Below, piece after piece: positions 1 through 4,850 of a stretch of 5,731 nt of DNA (its first letter is position 1; the number at the start of each line of letters is the position of its first letter). Origin of the DNA: Porphyromonadaceae bacterium (GTDB taxonomy: Bacteria; Bacteroidota; Bacteroidia; Bacteroidales; Paludibacteraceae); assembly GCA_905372605.1 (NCBI GenBank), contig CAJPPQ010000075.1, positions 1 to 5,731 of the forward strand, read 5' to 3'. The position numbers and the translations under genes are program-made. A model generated the notes under the pieces. The model did no database searches, was not told where the DNA came from, and saw only the letters and a list, made by a program, of their open reading frames with translations.

Positions 1-198
1 TCTATGGTTAAATTAAATCAAATATTTGTTTGTATAATAATAAATATTTGTAGCTTTGCATACGATATATTCATTGTATTATCATTTACATGTATTGCTT
101 GTAACTATGAAACTTTTGGCTTTTATACAACTAATAATTCTAATAATGATGGTTATATGGTTATTCCAATTAATCGTAATAGTATACTTTTGATATAA
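1..198 (+). CDS. Doubtful AT-rich open frame, open at the window's left edge
   Basis: This frame is open from the first base and ends at TAA 196-198; an ATG lies at 4-6. The 64-residue product from that ATG has a hydrophobic, Cys- and Ile-rich first half (about residues 6-33) and an Asn-rich second half. I recognise no family. Codon choice is far more AT-rich than in the real genes downstream, and a candidate promoter (29-58) lies inside it. It could be the 3' end of a gene that begins outside the window, a small membrane peptide, or chance in AT-rich DNA. It is not the C-terminus of threonyl-tRNA synthetase, which often precedes infC. I favour non-coding sequence or a decayed remnant. Confidence 0.15.
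   Translation, partial: SMVKLNQIFVCIIINICSFAYDIFIVLSFTCIACNYETFGFYTTNNSNNDGYMVIPINRNSILLI
29..58 (+). promoter_or_regulatory. Candidate Bacteroides-type promoter, far upstream of infC
   Basis: TAGCTTTG at 51-58, followed by C, fits the Bacteroides -7 consensus TAnnTTTG. A TTTG at 29-32 lies 18 nt upstream, close to the usual 19-21 nt to the -33 box. A second -7-like match, TACTTTTG, is at 185-192 without a good -33. Such short motifs turn up by chance in AT-rich DNA, so this is tentative. If real, it would give infC a leader of more than 400 nt. Confidence 0.25.
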
Positions 199-251
199 AA
201 CTTAAAAACATCGTTGTATTATGAAAAACGTAAGAAAAGCTGTATATATAG

Positions 252-358
252 TTTGAACTTTACTTGAACTTTTGCTCAACTTTTCTTGATTTTACTTGAT
301 TTCTTACTTGAGCTGTATTTGAACTTTGTTTGAACTTTTGCCCAACTTCGTCGAAATT
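252..358. repeat. Degenerate 11-bp tandem repeat tract, helically phased
   Basis: About ten copies of a TTGAACTT-like unit begin at 253, 264, 275, 286, 296, 308, 319, 330, 341 and 351, a spacing of 10-12 bp and mostly 11. The first three units (252-282) and a later three (318-348) form a 31-nt direct repeat with 28 identities, 66 bp apart. The middle units are more degenerate (TTGATTTT, TTGATTTC, TTGAGCTG). T-runs follow most units at nearly the same period, which suggests intrinsic curvature. The tract ends about 50 bp before the likely infC -7 element. I see no sustained reading frame; one minus-strand frame is open for 33 codons but has no usual start. Function is unknown: binding array, curved upstream DNA or decayed minisatellite are all possible. 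Confidence 0.75.
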
Positions 359-406
359 CGAAAAAAATAATTAGATACTTGTGTACTTCGTTTGAAGAAA
401 AAGTAT

Positions 407-414
407 TACCTTTG
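407..414 (+). promoter_or_regulatory. Candidate -7 promoter element of the infC-rpmI-rplT operon
   Basis: TACCTTTG matches the Bacteroides -7 consensus TAnnTTTG. Transcription would begin near 420-422 and give infC a leader of about 78 nt. No TTTG box lies at the expected 19-21 nt upstream; the nearest, at 391-394, is too close. A small hairpin, TTTCG-TAT-CGAAA (422-434), would sit at the very 5' end of the RNA. Position just before the operon is the main support. Confidence 0.45.
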
Positions 415-482
415 TCGCCGTTTTCGTATCGAAAGCCAATAGGAATAGAAAAATCATTTTTTTGTCGAACCTAAATTATATT

Positions 483-490
483 AAAGGAGG
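483..490 (+). promoter_or_regulatory. Strong Shine-Dalgarno sequence that fixes the infC start
   Basis: AAAGGAGG is a perfect eight-base match to the complement of the usual 16S rRNA 3' end. It ends 8 nt before the AUA at 499, an ideal spacing. No other gene in the window has anything similar; rpmI, rplT, pepD, ruvC and dedA are all preceded by A/T-rich leaders without SD, as is usual in Bacteroidota. It therefore both supports a non-AUG start and marks infC as differently controlled. Confidence 0.85.
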
Positions 491-498
491 ATTTCACA

Positions 499-1044
499 AT
501 AGCAACAAACATCAACAACCGCAAAGAGCAAGAGAACAGATACCGTGTAAACGACGATATACAGGGAGTATCTCGTGTCCGTTTGGTAGGCGATAACATC
601 GAGCAAGGTGTCTATTCTATCGAACGAGCAATGCTTAGAGCCGACGAATTGGGATTGGATCTGGTCGAAATATCGCCCAATGCAGACCCTCCCGTATGTA
701 AGATAGTCGATTTTCAGAAGTTTCTGTATCAGCTCCGAAAGAAAGAAAAAGAGATAAAAGCAAATGCTGTAAAGGTTGTTGTCAAAGAGATTCGTTTCGG
801 TCCGCAGACCGACGAGCACGACTATAACTTCAAGCTTAAACACGCTCGAAACTTCCTTACGGAAGGCAATAAAGTGAAAGCATCGGTGTTTTTCAGAGGA
901 CGCTCCATTATGTTCAAAGAGCAGGGCGAAGACCTACTGAAAAAGTTCATCGACGACCTCGAAGATATAGCCAAAGTAGATAATGCTCCGAAACTCGAAG
1001 GTAAAAGGATGATAGTAAATCTATCGCCGAAGCCTAAGAAATAA
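499..1044 (+). CDS. infC: Translation initiation factor IF-3, probable AUA start
   Basis: IF3 binds the 30S subunit, keeps it apart from 50S and checks the initiator tRNA-start codon pair. The 181-residue product is close to the E. coli length (180). The N-domain carries YRVNDDI (15-21) and the signature stretch [22 protein letters not shown] (split as [10 protein letters not shown] 56-65 and [12 protein letters not shown] 66-77). A Lys/Glu-rich linker follows (about 79-92), then the C-domain with [16 protein letters not shown] (96-111), FFRGR (131-135) and a basic tail. No ATG or GTG lies in frame between the stop at 472-474 and TTG 583, and starting at TTG 583 would remove 28 residues including YRVNDDI. 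AUA 499, 8 nt after the SD, is the best start; AUC 511 is less well placed. E. coli infC likewise uses a rare AUU that serves autoregulation by IF3; the same is inferred here. It is the first gene of the operon, 53 nt before rpmI. Confidence 0.95.
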   Translation: MATNINNRKEQENRYRVNDDIQGVSRVRLVGDNIEQGVYSIERAMLRADELGLDLVEISPNADPPVCKIVDFQKFLYQLRKKEKEIKANAVKVVVKEIRFGPQTDEHDYNFKLKHARNFLTEGNKVKASVFFRGRSIMFKEQGEDLLKKFIDDLEDIAKVDNAPKLEGKRMIVNLSPKPKK

Positions 1045-1097
1045 AAATATCGAATAGAATTTATATTAATAAGTTTAACTATAAAATACAATAGAAA

Positions 1098-1295
1098 ATG
1101 TCGAAAATCAAAACTAATTCCGGTGCCAAAAAAAGGTTCGCCCTTACCGGGACAGGTAAAGTAAAACGGAAACATGCCTTCAAAAGTCATATCTTGACCA
1201 AGAAGTCGACCAAGAGAAAGCGTAATCTTACGCACACGGGAGTGGTAAACACTTCGAACGAAAAGAGTGTAAAATCGTTACTTGGTATCCGTTGA
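1098..1295 (+). CDS. rpmI: 50S ribosomal protein L35 (bL35)
   Basis: This small basic protein of the large ribosomal subunit has 65 residues, the usual length. The family pattern is plain: [19 protein letters not shown] near the N-terminus (3-21), a following [11 protein letters not shown] (23-33), then a run of Lys/Arg/Thr residues (35-46), and a short C-terminal tail ending GIR. It lies between infC and rplT in the standard order. The ATG at 1098 follows an A-rich leader with no SD. The gap to rplT is 97 nt, long for a ribosomal-protein operon, and contains a hairpin. Confidence 0.97.
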   Translation: MSKIKTNSGAKKRFALTGTGKVKRKHAFKSHILTKKSTKRKRNLTHTGVVNTSNEKSVKSLLGIR

Positions 1296-1327
1296 GAGTT
1301 AATTAATTAAAAGTATTAATCGAATGT

Positions 1328-1367
1328 TCAGTAAAAATGTAAGTTCGCCCGACTAGGCGGACACTGA
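1328..1367 (+). promoter_or_regulatory. Hairpin in the rpmI-rplT spacer, possible L20 control element
   Basis: GTTCGCC (1343-1349) pairs with GGCGGAC (1356-1362) in a 7-bp stem with one G-U pair and a 6-nt loop (CGACTA). Directly outside, TCAGT (1328-1332) pairs with ACTGA (1363-1367), leaving a 10-nt A-rich bulge on the 5' side only. There is no T-run after it, so it is not a terminator. It is conspicuously GC-rich for its setting and ends 25 nt before the rplT start. L20 represses its own operon in E. coli and Bacillus through mRNA structures that mimic its rRNA site. A similar role here is inference; an RNA-processing or stability element is the alternative. Confidence 0.45.
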
Positions 1368-1392
1368 CTTTCAAAAAAACCATTTAAAAATT

Positions 1393-1746
1393 ATGCCACG
1401 TTCAGTAAATCATGTAGCTTCGAGAGCAAAAAGGAAAAGAATTTTAAAACTTACAAGAGGATATTTCGGTGCAAGACAAAACGTATGGACTATCGCCAAG
1501 AATACTTGGGAAAAGGGTTTGACCTATGCCTATCGCGATAGAAAGAACAAGAAACGTTCGTTCCGTGCATTGTGGATACAGCGTATCAATGCCGCTGCCC
1601 GCTTGGAAGGATACTCATATTCGCAGCTGATGGGAGCTCTCCACAAAGCAGGTATTACTATCAACCGCAAAGTTCTTGCCGATTTGGCTATGAACAATAA
1701 AGAGGCTTTCTCGGCTATCGTAAAACAGGCTCAGCACAGCAAATAA
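1393..1746 (+). CDS. rplT: 50S ribosomal protein L20 (bL20)
   Basis: L20 is an early-assembly protein that binds 23S rRNA and in several bacteria also represses its own operon. The 117-residue length is standard. The N-terminal basic arm starts [18 protein letters not shown] and contains the conserved [10 protein letters not shown] (23-32). [21 protein letters not shown] (split as [10 protein letters not shown] 46-55 and [11 protein letters not shown] 56-66) leads into the globular domain, with [15 protein letters not shown] (66-80) and [13 protein letters not shown] (88-100). It is the last gene of the operon; the terminator hairpin at 1791-1828 begins 44 nt after its stop. The start codon has an A/T-rich leader and no SD. 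Confidence 0.97.
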   Translation: MPRSVNHVASRAKRKRILKLTRGYFGARQNVWTIAKNTWEKGLTYAYRDRKNKKRSFRALWIQRINAAARLEGYSYSQLMGALHKAGITINRKVLADLAMNNKEAFSAIVKQAQHSK

Positions 1747-1750
1747 AAAT

Positions 1751-1786
1751 ACAAGTCTATTCTACAGAGAAAATACACTTGTTTTC
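1751..1786 (+). terminator. Weak hairpin just after rplT
   Basis: ACAAGT (1751-1756) pairs with ACTTGT (1777-1782), followed by TTTTCT. The stem is only 6 bp, two of them G-C, around a 20-nt loop. It may contribute to termination or be incidental, since a much better terminator follows at once. Confidence 0.25.
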
Positions 1787-1790
1787 TAAT

Positions 1791-1828
1791 AAAAGCGACT
1801 GTCACGAAACTATGGATAGTCGCTTTTT
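1791..1828 (+). terminator. Intrinsic terminator of infC-rpmI-rplT
   Basis: AAAAGCGACT (1791-1800) pairs with AGTCGCTTTT (1818-1827) over 10 bp. The stem can be lengthened by GTC (1801-1803) with GAT (1815-1817), leaving an 11-nt loop. A T-run at 1824-1828 completes a classic rho-independent terminator 44 nt after the rplT stop. Confidence 0.85.
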
Positions 1829-1863
1829 CCGTTATTAGCTATTATAAGTATCGTTGATAAAGA

Positions 1864-1909
1864 AAAAAAGACTACCTATCAGAGATATGATTGATAGACA
1901 GTCTTTTTT
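1864..1909. terminator. Bidirectional terminator between rplT and pepD
   Basis: AAAAAAGACT (1864-1873) pairs with AGTCTTTTTT (1900-1909), and inside it CTATCA (1876-1881) pairs with TGATAG (1892-1897) after a small AC/AC internal loop; the apical loop is 10 nt. A-run on one side and T-run on the other make it work in both directions. It is the obvious terminator for pepD, 23 nt after that gene's stop, and a backup for the ribosomal operon. Confidence 0.85.
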
Positions 1910-1932
1910 CGCACATATATATAATTTTGTTT

Positions 1933-3387
1933 TTACTTCTTAGGTGCGTTTTCGAGAGATTTGGTAAGGAAACGCCAGAAATCGCCTACCGATTTGATGT
2001 TTACTTTTTCGTCGGGCGAATGTGGGTGTCTTATAGTGGGTCCGAACGAAATCATATCGAGATTGGGCTCTGTTGCTCCTATGATGCCACATTCGAGACC
2101 AGCGTGAACTACCTGTACCTTAGGCTCTTTGTTGAACTCTTTTTTGTACGTCTCTTTCATAGCGTGCAGTATGGGCGAGTTTGTGTTTGGATTCCAACCC
2201 GAATATCCACCCGAAAACTCTACCTTAGCTCCTGCCAAAGTGAAGATACTTTCTACCATCGAGGCGAGCTCCTCTTTCTTGCTATCTACCGACGAACGCA
2301 GCAGACAGTGAACTTCGATTTTCTCGGTATTTGCCTTTATTATAGACAGATTCATAGAGGTCTCTACTATATTGGGGATGGTAGGTATCATCCTGAAGAC
2401 ACCATTGGGACAGCCTATTATGGCATTGATGAAGTCGTCTTGTATCTGTTCGGGAATGATATTGTCGGGCGTATCTACTTCCTCTACGCTTATCGTTATC
2501 TTGTTTTCTATATCTTTGTACTCCTCGTTGAAAAGTGCTTCGTACTCTTTTGCCAAATTCACTATATCTTTTTTGCTCTCTTCGGGGATAGTGATTATCG
2601 CCCAGCCTTCTCGAGGAATAGCATTTCGCATATTACCGCCTTCTACCTCCGATAAGCGAGCTTCGTCGGAAGATATGGCTTCTTTTAAGAATCTGAACAA
2701 TAGTTTATTGGCGTTGGCTCTGCCCAATATTATATCGAGCCCCGAATGTCCGCCCTTCAGTCCCGATACTGTTACTTTGAGAGCTATATCGTCAGGGGCG
2801 GTAGGTAGCGGTTTGAATTTCCAGTTTATACTTGCATCCAATCCTCCTGCACATCCTATAAATAGTTCTCCTTCGTCTTCGGAGTCGAGATTAAGCAAGA
2901 TATCGCCTTTTATCCAGTCGGGCTGTAAGCCGAAAGCACCATACATACCGGTCTCTTCGTCGGTAGTAAAGAGTGCTACTATAGGTCCGTGCTTGAGATT
3001 TTTGCTTTCGAGTACAGCCATTATGGAAGCTACTCCGATACCGTTGTCGGCACCCAAAGTAGTTTGGTCGGCTCTGAGCCATTCGCCGTCGACGATAGTT
3101 TTTATGGGATCTTTCTCGAAATCGTGCTTTACCGAATTGTTTTTCTGAGGTACCATATCGAGATGAGCCTGAAGTACTATTACTTTGCGGTCTTCCATAC
3201 CCGGAGTAGCAGGCTTACGAATGAGTACATTGCCTGCCTTATCGGTAAGAGTCTCCAAACCAAGAGATTTACCGAAGTCTACTACAAGTTTTGTAATCTG
3301 TTCGAGATGGTGCGACGGGTGAGGCACTGAGCATACCTTTGCAAAATTGTGCCATACTTCCTGTGGTTGTAATGAATGAATGTCCAT
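1933..3387 (-). CDS. pepD: Aminoacyl-histidine dipeptidase (Xaa-His dipeptidase, peptidase family M20C)
   Basis: This is a cytosolic zinc dipeptidase that cleaves dipeptides such as carnosine-type Xaa-His substrates and supplies amino acids from peptides. The 484-residue length is normal for PepD. The metal-site motifs are complete: QAHLDMVPQ with H75 and D77, LGADNGIG with D114, TTDEETG with E144 (general base) and E145, LDSEDEG with D168, and RHPHSPDE with H456. All sit exactly five residues before the positions I recall for Vibrio PepD (H80, D119, E149/E150, D173, H461), so the enzyme should be active. The middle part (about 205-385), including KGGHSGLDI, is the lid/dimerisation domain of M20 enzymes. 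It is monocistronic, convergent with rplT and downstream of ruvC with its own promoter candidate. The ATG at 3387 is followed by a typical PepD N-terminus; no SD is present. Confidence 0.95.
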   Translation of the reverse strand: MDIHSLQPQEVWHNFAKVCSVPHPSHHLEQITKLVVDFGKSLGLETLTDKAGNVLIRKPATPGMEDRKVIVLQAHLDMVPQKNNSVKHDFEKDPIKTIVDGEWLRADQTTLGADNGIGVASIMAVLESKNLKHGPIVALFTTDEETGMYGAFGLQPDWIKGDILLNLDSEDEGELFIGCAGGLDASINWKFKPLPTAPDDIALKVTVSGLKGGHSGLDIILGRANANKLLFRFLKEAISSDEARLSEVEGGNMRNAIPREGWAIITIPEESKKDIVNLAKEYEALFNEEYKDIENKITISVEEVDTPDNIIPEQIQDDFINAIIGCPNGVFRMIPTIPNIVETSMNLSIIKANTEKIEVHCLLRSSVDSKKEELASMVESIFTLAGAKVEFSGGYSGWNPNTNSPILHAMKETYKKEFNKEPKVQVVHAGLECGIIGATEPNLDMISFGPTIRHPHSPDEKVNIKSVGDFWRFLTKSLENAPKK

Positions 3388-3446
3388 AATTTTAATAATG
3401 AGTTTTATTAGTTATTGATATATAAGTTTCTCTTTTTTCGACTCTG

Positions 3447-3454
3447 CAAATTTA
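3447..3454 (-). promoter_or_regulatory. Candidate -7 promoter element of pepD
   Basis: On the minus strand this reads TAAATTTG, followed by C, a good match to the Bacteroides -7 consensus TAnnTTTG. Transcription would begin near 3440, giving a leader of about 53 nt. No TTTG is visible at the usual -33 distance. Its place in the 122-nt ruvC-pepD gap supports separate transcription of pepD. Confidence 0.5.
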
Positions 3455-3485
3455 GTAAAAAAATCATTGAATACGTACCATATAT

Positions 3486-3513
3486 ATAGCTTTAACATTA
3501 TATTTGAAGCTAT
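3486..3513 (-). terminator. Weak hairpin overlapping the ruvC stop codon
   Basis: ATAGCTT (3486-3492) and AAGCTAT (3507-3513) are perfect inverted repeats that include the ruvC stop (3510-3512). The 7-bp stem has only two G-C pairs and a 14-nt loop, and no T-run follows on the minus strand, so termination here would be poor. Some read-through from ruvC into pepD is possible. Confidence 0.2.
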
Positions 3514-4076
3514 GTTTTGATTCGTTCCTTATTTTTTTCGGCAAAGTCTTTCCAGTTTCTATATTTTTTCTCGCTACCTACGACCGATTGTGTTTGTAAA
3601 TAGTGGCAGTATGCAGCTGCCAGTCCGTCGGTAGCGTCGAGCTCTTTTGGTAGAATATCGTGAGGTATTTTCAGTATTCGGCATAGCATATCGGCTACTT
3701 GTTCTTTAGAGGCTCTACCTTGGCCGGTTATAGCCATCTTAATTTTGAGCGGAGCATATTCGGCTACGGGTATTTCTCTGTCGATAGCGGCGGTTATTGC
3801 CACCCCTTGCGCTCTGCCGAGCTTTAGCATCGACTGTACGTTTTTTTCGAAAAAAGGTGCCTCTATTGCCAGTTCGTCGGGTAGGTGAGTCTCTATAAGG
3901 CGATTGACCTCTTCGAATATCTTACGTAATGTAAGATAATGGTTCTTTATAGCCTTTAGATTGATGGCTCCCAGAGCGACGAACTCCACTTTGCGGTCGA
4001 TAATTCTGATTACACCGTAACCCATGACCGTAGTACCGGGGTCGATACCTAATATAATACGTTCCTTCGGCGGCAT
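3510..4076 (-). CDS. ruvC: Crossover junction endodeoxyribonuclease RuvC
   Basis: RuvC is the Holliday-junction resolvase that acts with the RuvAB branch-migration motor in recombinational repair. The acidic residues of its RNase H-like fold can all be seen: D12 in GIDPGT (10-15), E72 in LAIEAPFF (69-76), and D147 and D150 in ELDATDGLAAAYCH (145-158), matching D7, E66, D138 and D141 of E. coli. KNVQSMLKLGRAQG (78-91) and TGQGRASKEQV (117-127) are further family stretches. At 188 residues it is about 15 longer than the E. coli protein, mostly a basic C-terminal tail (from about 163), which appears ordinary for this phylum. It is last in a minus-strand cluster, 9 nt after the dedA-like gene, so co-transcription is very likely. 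ruvA and ruvB are not nearby. Confidence 0.96.
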   Translation of the reverse strand: MPPKERIILGIDPGTTVMGYGVIRIIDRKVEFVALGAINLKAIKNHYLTLRKIFEEVNRLIETHLPDELAIEAPFFEKNVQSMLKLGRAQGVAITAAIDREIPVAEYAPLKIKMAITGQGRASKEQVADMLCRILKIPHDILPKELDATDGLAAAYCHYLQTQSVVGSEKKYRNWKDFAEKNKERIKT

Positions 4077-4085
4077 AGAGGTGAA

Positions 4086-4829
4086 TTATATATTAGTTTT
4101 CTTACTTTTCCCGACGAAATATTTTATCGTAAAAAAAACTATTACGAGGCATACTATCGCTAAAAGTCCGTAACCTATTTCGTGTGAGTAACGATATATG
4201 ACCTCTTGTTGCCCGTTTGCGAGATGTCCTAGAAAAGCCAAAATGCAATTCCAAAGACCTGCTCCCAGCAGTGTAAATACGGAGAAAACAAAATAATTCA
4301 TCTTCGAGAAACCTGCCGGAATAGATATAAAGTGCCTGATTATAGGGATGAATCTACCTATAAATGTAGAAACGATACCGTATTTATTGAAAAAACTTTC
4401 GCTTTGCTTTAGCTTTTCGCTGCTTAGCAGCAACATACGCCCCAAACGACTATCGGCGAATTTATATATAATGTTTCTACCGAGCCACATACCTAGTACG
4501 AAGTAATTTATAGTTGCTCCTATCCATGCTCCTATCGTAGCAAAAACGATCACCCATATCATTTTCATACCTCCGTCGCCTCGTGAGGCGATAAAAGCCG
4601 CAGGCGGTACTACAAGTTCCGACGGTACGGGGAATATCGAACTCTCAGCAGCCATCAGTGCCGTGATAGTACCATAGTTCATATTGGCAGTATACCACTC
4701 ATCGACTCTATCGAACCACGACAGACGACTCGTACTATCTGTTTCATTAGCACTCAACTGTATTGATAAAAACAGCAAAAATCCTATTAACATAACCTTT
4801 CGTAGTCGATATATCGCTTGAGAATTCAT
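4086..4829 (-). CDS. DedA-family (SNARE-associated/VTT domain) inner-membrane protein
   Basis: DedA proteins are polytopic inner-membrane proteins; several are linked to recycling of undecaprenyl phosphate or lipids across the membrane and to proton-motive-force balance. The 247-residue product has the family marks: ESSIFPVPSELVVPPAAFIA (62-81), a re-entrant-loop type segment with E62 and E71, and IGRFIPIIRHFISIPAGF (157-174), where R159 and R165 have the spacing of the essential arginine pair of E. coli YqjA/YghB. Hydrophobic spans lie at about 91-115, 177-201 and 218-238. The N-terminus (residues 11-27, ending QLSA before NET) looks like a cleavable signal peptide or an extra membrane segment. 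The tail is basic (KSKK). It sits 21 nt after the TPR gene and 9 nt before ruvC. The family is clear; the substrate is not, so no symbol is given. Confidence 0.9.
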   Translation of the reverse strand: MNSQAIYRLRKVMLIGFLLFLSIQLSANETDSTSRLSWFDRVDEWYTANMNYGTITALMAAESSIFPVPSELVVPPAAFIASRGDGGMKMIWVIVFATIGAWIGATINYFVLGMWLGRNIIYKFADSRLGRMLLLSSEKLKQSESFFNKYGIVSTFIGRFIPIIRHFISIPAGFSKMNYFVFSVFTLLGAGLWNCILAFLGHLANGQQEVIYRYSHEIGYGLLAIVCLVIVFFTIKYFVGKSKKTNI

Positions 4830-4850
4830 TGTTATCGTGTTGTGTTATAA

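Noticed and set aside
252..358. CRISPR array
   Set aside because: The units are about 8 conserved bases at 11-bp spacing, with no 25-35 nt repeats or unique spacers and no cas genes nearby.
318..373. Short minus-strand open frame (33 codons) overlapping the repeat tract
   Set aside because: It lies directly between stop codons, has no usual start codon, and its periodicity is explained by the 11-bp DNA repeat.
481..1235. Minus-strand open frames (120 and 137 codons) across infC and rpmI
   Set aside because: They lie opposite IF3 and L35, which are unmistakable, and their products (rich in Phe, Leu, Cys, Tyr) look like antisense translation.
1891..3148. Long plus-strand open frames (254 and 258 codons) opposite pepD
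   Set aside because: pepD on the minus strand has every catalytic motif in place and full length. The plus-strand products show no family pattern and are by-products of pepD codon choice.
4077..4084. AGAGGTGA just upstream of ruvC resembles an SD on the plus strand; on the ruvC strand it reads TCACCTCT
   Set aside because: No plus-strand gene starts after it, and on the ruvC strand the sequence is like the anti-SD, not an SD. Probably chance.
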